Shown: piece after piece, positions 15,959 through 23,021 of the stretch
Layout of the letters: each line of letters opens with the position of its first letter
Numbering within the stretch: position 1 is the stretch's first letter
Assembly (NCBI GenBank): GCA_934249265.1
Contig: CAKQKQ010000020.1
Span: 1 to 24,206 of the forward strand
Source: an uncultured Clostridia bacterium
GTDB taxonomy: Bacteria; Bacillota; Clostridia; Christensenellales; Borkfalkiaceae
Direction: 5' to 3'
DNA length: 24,206 nucleotides
Notes under the pieces: model-generated
The model's input: the letters and a program-made list of their open reading frames with translations, nothing else
What the model was told of the DNA's origin: nothing
Database searches by the model: none
Translations under genes and position numbers: made by a program

Positions 15959-17074
15959 TCAGCGGCTGCCGTTTTTTACGTACTGCACGATTTTGTCGGC
16001 AACCTCTTGCGGATTATCTTCAACGGGCATTTCTACGTCGCAAATTTCAGAGTTTCTGTACTCGAAATCTATAGACATAATTCTCCTCGTTTTGTCCTCG
16101 ATATCGGTGTCGCGATTAATTATGTCTTTAATAGCGAGCGTCTTGTTTCTGTTTATAAATATAAGCATGGCGCGGCTACGATATAAATTTTTCAAGGTCA
16201 ACGCGCCGCAAATATCTATGGGAATAACCGCCACCCCGCCGCCGTTTACGATGGGTGCGATATCGCCGTCAGAAGTGCCGTAATGATAGCCGCTGTACAC
16301 CGTCGTTTCGATATATCTCCCCGCTTTCATTTCGGCGGTAAAGTCCTTTTCGCTTATAAAACGATAAGCGTTTTCGTCCTCGCCGTCGCGCCTATGTCTC
16401 GTCGTGGAAGTGAGCGGTTTTTCAAATCCGTCAACCTCGGTAAGAGCCTTCGCGATTTCGTTTTTAAGAGAACCCGAAGGACCGACAAGGCACACCACAC
16501 CGCCTTTTGAAAGATCGGGCAACTTTTCGGCGAACGAGTTGCACGCCATTTCGCACAAATGCAAGAAATCGTCATAACTGTTTACGGACAGCAAGCCCGA
16601 AAGATTTGTATTCCACGGTTTTCTGAAAAGTACGGGGTAAGCCGCGCGCGAACTCGAAATGTTGTGCGCTCCGTCGTCGAGCATTATATCGAGCACTATT
16701 ATGTCCTTTCTCGTGCCCAAAATTATGTTTTCTTGGGGAATTTCGGGGAAGTCGGCAATCAACCTTTCCGCCCTTGCGCTCATGCAGTTTGGCGGAACGG
16801 CGGAAACGAAAAACACATCCGCAATTTGCGACAACTCTTTTACGAATTTTTGCGCGCCCTTTGTAATGGGCTGATTTTTCACAAACTCGGGGTCGGAATA
16901 AAGGGCAATTCTTTCGTCGGCATGCCTGCCGTAACGCCCCCAGCCCGTAATGTCCTCGAGTTTGACGGGTTCTTCGTCGGGATAACGAGCGTTGATTATC
17001 GACAAAGCGTACGAATTGCACTCGTAAACGGTGTCGTCAACGTCGAGTCCGACGCGTATTCTGTATTTTTTCAT
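15959..17074 (-). CDS. Two-domain protein: NT5C-type nucleotidase plus guanylate-kinase-like domain
   Basis: This 371-residue cytoplasmic protein joins two nucleotide enzymes. Residues 1-185 are a HAD-family 5'(3')-nucleotidase: motif I LDVDDTV (D11, D13), FFVSA (S91), K123, and the acidic motif IV IMLDDGAHN (D133, D134). Residues 190-371 are guanylate-kinase-like. The GMP-binding half looks conserved: STTRHRR (223-229), YRF (Y237), YIETTVYSGYHYGTS (254-268), and INRDTDIEDKTRRI near 317-330. The ATP loop is degenerate, GPSGSLKN (198-205), in place of the usual GPSGxGK-S/T. So the kinase activity is doubtful, while nucleotide binding is plausible. AGGA precedes the ATG at 17074. A perfect consensus promoter lies upstream. 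I do not recognise this arrangement as a named enzyme. Confidence 0.85.
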   Translation of the reverse strand: MKKYRIRVGLDVDDTVYECNSYALSIINARYPDEEPVKLEDITGWGRYGRHADERIALYSDPEFVKNQPITKGAQKFVKELSQIADVFFVSAVPPNCMSARAERLIADFPEIPQENIILGTRKDIIVLDIMLDDGAHNISSSRAAYPVLFRKPWNTNLSGLLSVNSYDDFLHLCEMACNSFAEKLPDLSKGGVVCLVGPSGSLKNEIAKALTEVDGFEKPLTSTTRHRRDGEDENAYRFISEKDFTAEMKAGRYIETTVYSGYHYGTSDGDIAPIVNGGGVAVIPIDICGALTLKNLYRSRAMLIFINRNKTLAIKDIINRDTDIEDKTRRIMSIDFEYRNSEICDVEMPVEDNPQEVADKIVQYVKNGSR

Positions 17075-17178
17075 CTTTTATTTCCTGTTTTTTATTTTAT
17101 GTGAATTATTTAAAGTTTTGTTGCGGTTTGCATTTAGCAAACTTGAAATTTTATCGTTTAAATTTCATCGACACGCTA

Positions 17179-17207
17179 ATTATAATACAAATTTTCACAT
17201 ATGTCAA
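17179..17207 (-). promoter_or_regulatory. Consensus promoter of the nucleotidase/GK-like gene
   Basis: On the minus strand, TTGACA (17202-17207), a 17-base spacer and TATAAT (17179-17184) match the consensus exactly. The leader would be about 98 bases and includes a small TGAAATTT/AAATTTCA hairpin near 17144-17170. Confidence 0.88.
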
Positions 17208-17225
17208 TACGCATCACGGCGGATA

Positions 17226-17355
17226 CGACTAAAAACAGCGTGCCGCACTATTATTTAACTAAAAACAGCCCGCCGAGCCATTGTCCGACTAAAATAATAC
17301 TTCGCAAACACTCTACAACTAAAACAGTGTTTCGCAAACGCTATGCTAACAAAAA
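17226..17355. repeat. Exact-period 30-base degenerate tandem array
   Basis: ACTAAAA-type blocks begin at 17228, 17258, 17288 and 17318, with a divergent ACA block at 17348. The spacing is exactly 30 bases each time. The 3' two-thirds of each unit is variable but GC-enriched, with CAAACGCT/CAAACACT in units 3 and 4. The array fills the gap between two minus-strand genes, between a promoter and a terminator. It is contiguous with no spacers, so it is not a CRISPR array. Confidence 0.7.
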
Positions 17356-17427
17356 ATAAAAGCGATTAAGTCATATCGGAAAGATTTGCGGTAAACAAAC
17401 CCAACGTAAAGACCCTATCGCTTTTAT
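17350..17427 (-). terminator. Long-loop terminator-like hairpin after the LRR gene
   Basis: A perfect 11-base stem ATAAAAGCGAT (17356-17366) against ATCGCTTTTAT (17417-17427) encloses about 50 bases. On the minus strand TTTTTTG follows. It lies 18 bases past the stop codon of the LRR gene and probably ends its transcript. The loop is unusually long. Confidence 0.6.
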
Positions 17428-17445
17428 AAAACGTTATTTTAATTT

Positions 17446-19605
17446 TTAGTTTTCTTTTTTCCAGATGACGGGCGTAACTCCGTCGGTATCATAACGCCAA
17501 TAGTTGCCGTCATACTCCGTACCGTCGGAGTTAAACGTTGGCTCGGTTTCGCTGTAATAGTAACGCGTTGCGTTGGTTAAGCAACCATTGCCGTCGTTTA
17601 TGCTAATTTTATCCCACTGTTCGGCAGTACCTTTATAATAAACTGTTTTAAGTCCGCTACAATTATAGAACGCATAAGCACCGATTGAAGTCACACTGTC
17701 CGGTATAATAATGCTTATTAAATTTTTACACCCTTTGAATGCTGAATCACTAATAATTTTAGCAGAATTATCTATTGCATAAGAAAATAATAAATTATCT
17801 GTAACACTTATTACCGCAAAATAAGGATTTCCTTCATTACCTAAATAATTAATATTATCTTTCGTGTTATATTTTAATGAATCACAACCCTCAAACGCAA
17901 AATTACCAATTGATGTTACACTATCGGGTATCGTTATACTCGTAAGTCCTTTACATTTATAGAACGCATAAGCAGATATTTTAGTTGCGGTAGTTAAATT
18001 CACTTCGGTTACTAATTCGTTATTTATATATAGTTTCCTCGCATAACCCAACGGATTAGAAGAAAAACTACTAAAATCAATTTCTGCCCATTGGTCTATT
18101 GTACCAAGATAATTTACACTCGTGAGTCCGCTACAATTATGGAACGCACTATCACCAATTGAAGTTACACTGTCGGGTATTGTTACACTCGTAAGCCCTC
18201 TACACCCATAGAACGCAAAACTTCCGATTGAAGTCACACCGTTGGGTATAGTTATGTTCGTAAGTCCGCTATAATTAAAGAACGCATAAGCGGATATCTT
18301 AGTTGCGGTAGTTAAATTCGCTTTGGTTATTAATTCGTTATTTATATATAATTTCTTTGCATAATACAACGGATTAGAAGATTCATTACCAAAATTAATT
18401 TCTACCCATTGGTCTATCGTGCCAAGACAATTTACACTCGTTAGTTCGCTACAGCCACTGAACGCACTATCACCAATTGAAGTTATACTGTCGGGTATTA
18501 TTATATTCGTTAGTCCGCTACAATTCTCGAACGCAAAAGCAGATATTTTAGTTGCGGTGGTTAAATTCGCTTCGGTTATTAATTCGTTATTTATATATAA
18601 TTTCTTTGCATAATACAACGGATTAGAAGTTTCACTACCAAAATTAATTTCTGCCCATTGGTCTATCGTGCCAAGATAATATACACTTGTAAGCCCGTTA
18701 CAATTATAGAATGCAGACTCACCGATTGAAGTTATACTGTCGGGTATTATTATATTCGTTAGTCCGCTACAGTAAGAGAACGCATCATCACCGATAGATG
18801 TTACACTATCTGGAATTGTTATACTCGTAAGTCCTTTACAATTCTCGAACGCAGAAACAGATATTTTAGTTGCGGTAGTTAAATTCACTTCGGTTATTAA
18901 TTCGTTATTTATATATAGTTTCTTTGCATAAAACAACGGATTAGAAGAATAATTGTAAAAACTAATTTCTGCCCATTGGTCTATCGTGCCAAGATAATAT
19001 ACACTTGTAAGCCCTCTACACCAATAAAACGCATTTCTACCGATAGAAGTAACGCTGTCCGGAATAATTATAGAAGTAATAGTAGCATTTTCAAAGGCTT
19101 TGTCATAAATGTTACGTACAGGCAAATTATTATACGTGTCGGAAATTTTTACTTTTGAATACTCCCCTACGTAGGCGACTACTTCTGCATATGTACCGTC
19201 TGCAGAAACGTCATATAAAACACCGTCTGTAGGCAAAACAACCTGTTGACACACGGAACACCAACCGGAACTGTCAGTAGTGTGTTCGGCATAATCCGCC
19301 TTTACATTACAAGCACAAGTAGAATTATGCCAATGATGAGTTTCGTTATAACTCCATTTACTTTCCATAGGGTGAGCAATAGTCTCGCCGTACTCGAACG
19401 TTTCAGTTCCCTTTTCTCCGCACTTGCACGAGTAAAAATACTTTGCTTTTTGAGTACAAGTCGCCGCCGATGACAAATATTTGTCCGCTACGGTTTCGAC
19501 CGTGAAACTGTGAGTATGCTTGTTATTGTTTTTACAGCCGACCATAAACAGCGATGCCGACGCCAAAAACGTTAAGCATAAAGCAAAAAGTATAAACTTT
19601 TTCAT
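17446..19605 (-). CDS. BspA-like leucine-rich-repeat surface lipoprotein
   Basis: This 719-residue lipoprotein has a signal peptide and lipobox FMVGC (C24). A Cys/His-rich N-terminal region (about 28-125) includes CTQKAKYFYSCKCGE and CSVCQQ. It is followed by LRR_5 repeats of about 23 residues (consensus L-T-S-I-T-I-P-D-S-V-T-S-I-G-x-x-A-F). The repeats are grouped in larger modules that each carry LGTIDQWAEI and LYINNELIT-E. The coding DNA for the module marker (CCCATTGGTCTAT on the plus strand) recurs at 18087, 18405, 18654 and 18972, giving modules of 106, 83 and 106 residues. A variant, KGTAEQWDKISI, ends the series. Such proteins serve adhesion or surface interaction in other bacteria. 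The ligand is unknown. The transcript has a structured leader. Confidence 0.92.
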   Translation of the reverse strand: MKKFILFALCLTFLASASLFMVGCKNNNKHTHSFTVETVADKYLSSAATCTQKAKYFYSCKCGEKGTETFEYGETIAHPMESKWSYNETHHWHNSTCACNVKADYAEHTTDSSGWCSVCQQVVLPTDGVLYDVSADGTYAEVVAYVGEYSKVKISDTYNNLPVRNIYDKAFENATITSIIIPDSVTSIGRNAFYWCRGLTSVYYLGTIDQWAEISFYNYSSNPLFYAKKLYINNELITEVNLTTATKISVSAFENCKGLTSITIPDSVTSIGDDAFSYCSGLTNIIIPDSITSIGESAFYNCNGLTSVYYLGTIDQWAEINFGSETSNPLYYAKKLYINNELITEANLTTATKISAFAFENCSGLTNIIIPDSITSIGDSAFSGCSELTSVNCLGTIDQWVEINFGNESSNPLYYAKKLYINNELITKANLTTATKISAYAFFNYSGLTNITIPNGVTSIGSFAFYGCRGLTSVTIPDSVTSIGDSAFHNCSGLTSVNYLGTIDQWAEIDFSSFSSNPLGYARKLYINNELVTEVNLTTATKISAYAFYKCKGLTSITIPDSVTSIGNFAFEGCDSLKYNTKDNINYLGNEGNPYFAVISVTDNLLFSYAIDNSAKIISDSAFKGCKNLISIIIPDSVTSIGAYAFYNCSGLKTVYYKGTAEQWDKISINDGNGCLTNATRYYYSETEPTFNSDGTEYDGNYWRYDTDGVTPVIWKKEN

Positions 19606-19628
19606 TATCCTACCCCCCGATTAGAATT

Positions 19629-19688
19629 AAAAAAATGCTGCCTTAACGAATAAGACGACACCGACAAAAAGTGACTTATTCGCTAAAG
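19629..19688 (-). promoter_or_regulatory. Attenuator-like hairpin before the LRR gene
   Basis: On the minus strand, CTTTAGCGAATAAG pairs over 14 positions (two G-U) with CTTATTCGTTAAGG. CAGCA and a run of seven U follow. This is a terminator-type structure inside the predicted 5' leader, about 25 bases before the ATG, so it may make expression conditional. Confidence 0.6.
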
Positions 19689-19696
19689 TTGCGAGA

Positions 19697-19798
19697 CTCA
19701 ATTTAAAAATATCCGTCAGCATAAACGATTTTTTATGTAACGCAAATAAAGTACACTACGTCTCATAAGTATATATCTATGCCGGATATTAAATTGAG
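19697..19798 (-). other. Second long stem in the LRR leader
   Basis: CTCAATTTA...ATATCCG...GCATA (19697-19723) is inverted against TATGCCGGATATTAAATTGAG-type sequence at 19778-19798, with small bulges. It lies 5' of the attenuator-like hairpin on the transcript. It could be the sensing or alternative-pairing half of a regulatory RNA. I do not recognise a known riboswitch class. Confidence 0.45.
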
Positions 19799-19809
19799 GT
19801 CGCGTTTTC

Positions 19810-19838
19810 ATTATATCATTTTAAAAATAAATTTGCAA
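19810..19838 (-). promoter_or_regulatory. Promoter of the LRR gene
   Basis: On the minus strand, TTGCAA (19833-19838), a 17-base spacer and TATAAT (19810-19815) place the start near 19803. This gives a leader of about 200 bases containing both stems. The DNA from 19839 to 20025 shows nothing further. Confidence 0.75.
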
Positions 19839-20025
19839 TAAAATACCAAATATTTCAAAACCGAAGGTCACAGTACTAAAAAATTGCTAAATACATATAG
19901 GTCGTTACGCTATAATATGCCACAACGCATATAATAAATTTCCACCTTGTATTTAAGTTTATAAAAACGTTTTAAAAGACCTTTTGCCAAAGTAAAAAGC
20001 AAAGCCCCGATTAAAACGTTGCGCC

Positions 20026-20054
20026 TTGACAAACGTAGACTATTATGTTAAAAT
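20026..20054 (+). promoter_or_regulatory. Promoter of the first nrnA-like gene
   Basis: TTGACA (20026-20031), a 17-base spacer and TAAAAT (20049-20054) give a strong promoter with a leader of about 16 bases before the ATG at 20077. Confidence 0.85.
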
Positions 20055-20076
20055 ATGAGATGAAACGGAGAAAATT

Positions 20077-21048
20077 ATGTTTAACGAAATTTTAAAAACC
20101 ATAAGCGAATTTGACAGAATAATTTTGCACCGCCACTCGCACCCCGACGGAGACGCGATAGGCAGTCAACTTGGACTTTATCACCTCATTAAAGACAATT
20201 TCAGCGGCAAAGAAGTGTATAAAGTGGGCGACGACGCAAGCCGTTTTGGCTTTTTAGACGGTTCTGCGCCCGAGGAAATTCCCGATTCTTATTACGACGG
20301 CGCGCTTGCGATAATTCTCGACTGCGGAGCGGCGCACATGATTAGCGACGAAAGATACAAATTAGCGAAAAAAACAATACGCTTCGACCACCATTTATTT
20401 TGCGAAAACGTAGCCGATATCGACTGCGTGGACAGCACTTATGAAAGTTGTTGCGGACTTGTCGCTATGTTTGCCAAACAAACGGGACTCAACCTTTCTT
20501 TATCGTCGGCAACCGCCCTTTATCTCGGCATGGTTACAGACTCGGGCAGATTCCGCTTCGATTCGACGACTGCGCGCACGTTTGAACTCGCCGCTTACCT
20601 TTTGTCTCAACCTATCGACGTAAATTATTTGTATTACAACTTGTATGCGGACGATTTCGACAGTCTTAAACAAAAGGCGAACAACATTTTAAAAATCAGA
20701 TTTACCGAGCACAACGCGGCGTATATTTACACTACGCTTGAAGAAGTAAAGGCGTCGGGCGGCGATTTCTTCTCTATTTCGAGGGGGCTTGTCGGACTTA
20801 TGGCTGACATTAAAAACGTGTTTGCTTGGGTAAACTTTACCGAATGGGAAGACGGCGTTCACGTAGAACTTCGCTCTAATAAATACAACATCAACCCCAT
20901 CGCGGTGAAATACGGCGGCGGCGGACATAAAAAAGCCAGCGGCTGTTTAGTACCCGATAAAGAAACAGCAATGAAACTTCTTGCCGACCTCGATAAGTTG
21001 CAACAAAGCGACGGAAATTTGGACGGAATTGTAGAACAAACAATATAA
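20077..21048 (+). CDS. DHH-family phosphoesterase, NrnA-like (paralogue 1)
   Basis: NrnA-type enzymes degrade nanoRNA to mononucleotides and, in many Firmicutes, also dephosphorylate pAp. This 323-residue protein has the DHH catalytic domain: HRHSHPDGDAIGS (18-30, with D24 and D26), LDCG (D82) and DHH (104-106), then TDSGRFRF. The C-terminal DHHA1 domain carries GGGGHKKASG near 280-289. Two metal ions would bind these Asp/His residues. GGAG precedes the ATG. A second, diverged copy of the family follows about 250 bases downstream. The two may differ in substrate or form a pair. A 46-base stretch (20507-20552) is nearly identical in both. Confidence 0.93.
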   Translation: MFNEILKTISEFDRIILHRHSHPDGDAIGSQLGLYHLIKDNFSGKEVYKVGDDASRFGFLDGSAPEEIPDSYYDGALAIILDCGAAHMISDERYKLAKKTIRFDHHLFCENVADIDCVDSTYESCCGLVAMFAKQTGLNLSLSSATALYLGMVTDSGRFRFDSTTARTFELAAYLLSQPIDVNYLYYNLYADDFDSLKQKANNILKIRFTEHNAAYIYTTLEEVKASGGDFFSISRGLVGLMADIKNVFAWVNFTEWEDGVHVELRSNKYNINPIAVKYGGGGHKKASGCLVPDKETAMKLLADLDKLQQSDGNLDGIVEQTI

Positions 21049-21062
21049 TTTCGATATAAAAA

Positions 21063-21100
21063 TGTCGTTTTTACAGCAAACGGTTGCGGTAAACGTGACA
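21063..21100. repeat. Palindromic intergenic repeat, copy F (divergent)
   Basis: The arms TGTCGTTTTTACAGCAAAC and GGTTGCGGTAAACGTGACA have the family's outer arms with a degenerate centre. A further half-like sequence GTGTAAAAACGACAC is at about 21232. It lies just after the first NrnA-like gene. The 193 bases after it are purine-rich with no gene and no clear promoter. Confidence 0.6.
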
Positions 21101-21294
21101 GCGTGACGAAATTTACGCGACAGCAAGGCGCAATTTACATAAAAATAAAACGCATTAAAGAGCGCGCCGCAAAAGCAACATTTATTTTATTACGGCTCGC
21201 CCAAACGGCGCGAAAACGACACAAAAAACAGTGTAAAAACGACACAACCACACTTACAATACATATCATATATAGACGCATTAAACGGAGAAAC

Positions 21295-22272
21295 ATGAAC
21301 GAACAAATTAAAAAAGAGATTTTGCAAAAAATCAAGCAATACGACAAAATAGTAATTTCAAGACATTTGCGCCCCGACGGCGACGCATACGGTTCGACAA
21401 GAGGACTTAAAAAAATTCTTCAAGACACCTACCCCGATAAAAAGATTTACCTTGTAAACGACGATTATTCCGATTACCTTTCTTTCATGGGCGGCGAGGA
21501 CACGCTTGCTCCCAAAGAATACGACGGCGCGCTTTGCATCGTAATCGACACGGGCACGGCAGACAGAATTTCAAACAAAAATTACACTTTGGCGAAAGAA
21601 CTTATAAAAATCGACCACCACGTGGACACTGCGCCTTACGGCGATATTTCTTGGGTAGAAGACTTCCGCTCTTCCGCATGCGAGATGATTGCGGACTTTT
21701 GGAATACGTTTAAAGACGAACTCATTTTAAGCAAAGAGGCGGCAACCGCCATTTATCTCGGCATGGTTACAGACTCGGGCAGATTTCAATTCGAGGGCGT
21801 AACGGGCGACACGTTGAGACTTGCGGGCGCGCTTTTGGACAAAGGCATAGACACGCAAACGATGTTCGCCAATTTGTACATGCAAGACTACGGATATTTC
21901 AAGTTTAAAGCGTACGTTTACGAGCATATGCAAACGACCGAAAACGGCGTGGTTTACATTTACGTAGACAAGAAAATGCAAGAGGAATTCAACCTTTCTC
22001 GCGAGGACGCAAGCGCGGTAATCGGCGAACTTTCAAACGTAAAAGGCAGCCTTATATGGCTTGCTTTCATCGACAATGCCGACGGTTCGATAAGGGTAAG
22101 ACTCCGCTCTCGCTTTTTGAAAATAAACTTGCTTGCGGGTAAATACCACGGCGGCGGTCACGAAATGGCTTCGGGCGCAACGGTATACAGTCAAGAAGAA
22201 ATGCGCGCGTGCATAAACGATGCGGACGCGCTTTTAAAGGAATATAAACAAAACAACACGGGGTGGTTATGA
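21295..22272 (+). CDS. DHH-family phosphoesterase, NrnA-like (paralogue 2)
   Basis: This 325-residue paralogue has the same architecture: RHLRPDGDAYGS (23-34, D28 and D30), CIVIDTG, KIDHHVD and TDSGRFQF in the DHH domain, and GGGHEMASG in the DHHA1 domain. I place the start at the ATG at 21295, preceded by GGAG. The 64 codons upstream (GTG at 21103) are basic and low-complexity and precede the family homology, so they are rejected. The last four bases (ATGA, 22269-22272) overlap the surE start, which suggests translational coupling. It shares a 46-base near-identical patch (21740-21785) with paralogue 1. Having two NrnA-type genes in tandem, then surE, suggests a nucleotide-recycling unit (inferred). 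Confidence 0.92.
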   Translation: MNEQIKKEILQKIKQYDKIVISRHLRPDGDAYGSTRGLKKILQDTYPDKKIYLVNDDYSDYLSFMGGEDTLAPKEYDGALCIVIDTGTADRISNKNYTLAKELIKIDHHVDTAPYGDISWVEDFRSSACEMIADFWNTFKDELILSKEAATAIYLGMVTDSGRFQFEGVTGDTLRLAGALLDKGIDTQTMFANLYMQDYGYFKFKAYVYEHMQTTENGVVYIYVDKKMQEEFNLSREDASAVIGELSNVKGSLIWLAFIDNADGSIRVRLRSRFLKINLLAGKYHGGGHEMASGATVYSQEEMRACINDADALLKEYKQNNTGWL

Positions 22273-23012
22273 AAATACTTTTGACGAACGACGACGGCAT
22301 TTATGCCGAGGGTTTAAAACACCTTGTCGAGTGGGCAAAAACCAAGGGCGAAGTAGTTGTAGTCGCGCCCAAGTCCGAACAAAGCGGAAAAAGCCACTCG
22401 ATTGAAATACATAAAGGTTTCGAGTTTAAAAAAGTAGACCTTTTTGACGGCGTGGAGAGTTATTACGTGGACTCTACCCCCGCCGACTGCGTGCGAATTG
22501 CGATTTTGGGCTTAAAACTCAAATTCGACTTGGTTATTTCGGGCATAAACCGCGGATTTAACCTCGGCGGTGATATCTGTTATTCTGGCACGGTGGGCGC
22601 ATGTTTCGAGGGGGCGCATTTAGGCGTGAAATCAATTGCGTTTTCCACGCATTGGGACAATTTCGACGACGCCGACAAAAATATCGACAGGGCTTTTCAA
22701 TTTATAAACAGTCACGAATTGCTCTCTTATTGCGACATCGTAAATGTAAATTTCCCCAAAGACGGCACGATTATTATCCCCACCACGGCGGGCGAAGCCA
22801 TTTACAGCGATGATTTCGAGTTTAACGACGAAGAAGGCATGGTTTACCCCAAACTCGTATGCAATTACGCCGGCACAACCGACTTTACTTTGGACACCGA
22901 CAGCGTAATGAACGGTTATATTTCAATTACGCCCGTCAGCGACCGCCTCACCGACGAAGCCGCTTACGATACGCTTTTAAAACGCATAAAAAAAGAAAAT
23001 TTTAGTATATAA
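22269..23012 (+). CDS. surE: 5'/3'-nucleotidase SurE
   Basis: SurE is a metal-dependent phosphatase of nucleoside 5'- and 3'-monophosphates. This 247-residue form has the hallmarks in order: ILLTNDDGIYAEG (3-15, D8 and D9), the loop with S39, and SGINRGFNLGGDICYSGTVG (91-110, N94). I choose the ATG at 22269 over the GTG at 22263. The ATG overlaps the TGA of the upstream gene and lies after GGGGTGG. The coupling suggests the phosphatase is made in step with the NrnA-like enzyme, which would supply its substrates. Another gene starts nine bases after the stop. Confidence 0.95.
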   Translation: MKILLTNDDGIYAEGLKHLVEWAKTKGEVVVVAPKSEQSGKSHSIEIHKGFEFKKVDLFDGVESYYVDSTPADCVRIAILGLKLKFDLVISGINRGFNLGGDICYSGTVGACFEGAHLGVKSIAFSTHWDNFDDADKNIDRAFQFINSHELLSYCDIVNVNFPKDGTIIIPTTAGEAIYSDDFEFNDEEGMVYPKLVCNYAGTTDFTLDTDSVMNGYISITPVSDRLTDEAAYDTLLKRIKKENFSI

Positions 23013-23021
23013 ATTTAAAAA

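Noticed and set aside
17226..17355. A CRISPR array, because of the regular 30-base period.
   Set aside because: Units are contiguous and degenerate, with no unique spacers. No cas genes are present.
21103..21294. A GTG start giving the second NrnA-like protein a 64-residue extension.
   Set aside because: The extension is basic and low-complexity and lies before the family homology. The ATG at 21295 has a GGAG site and gives a length equal to paralogue 1.
22263..22268. A GTG start for surE.
   Set aside because: The ATG at 22269 forms an ATGA overlap with the upstream stop, and the MKILLTNDDG start is typical of the family.
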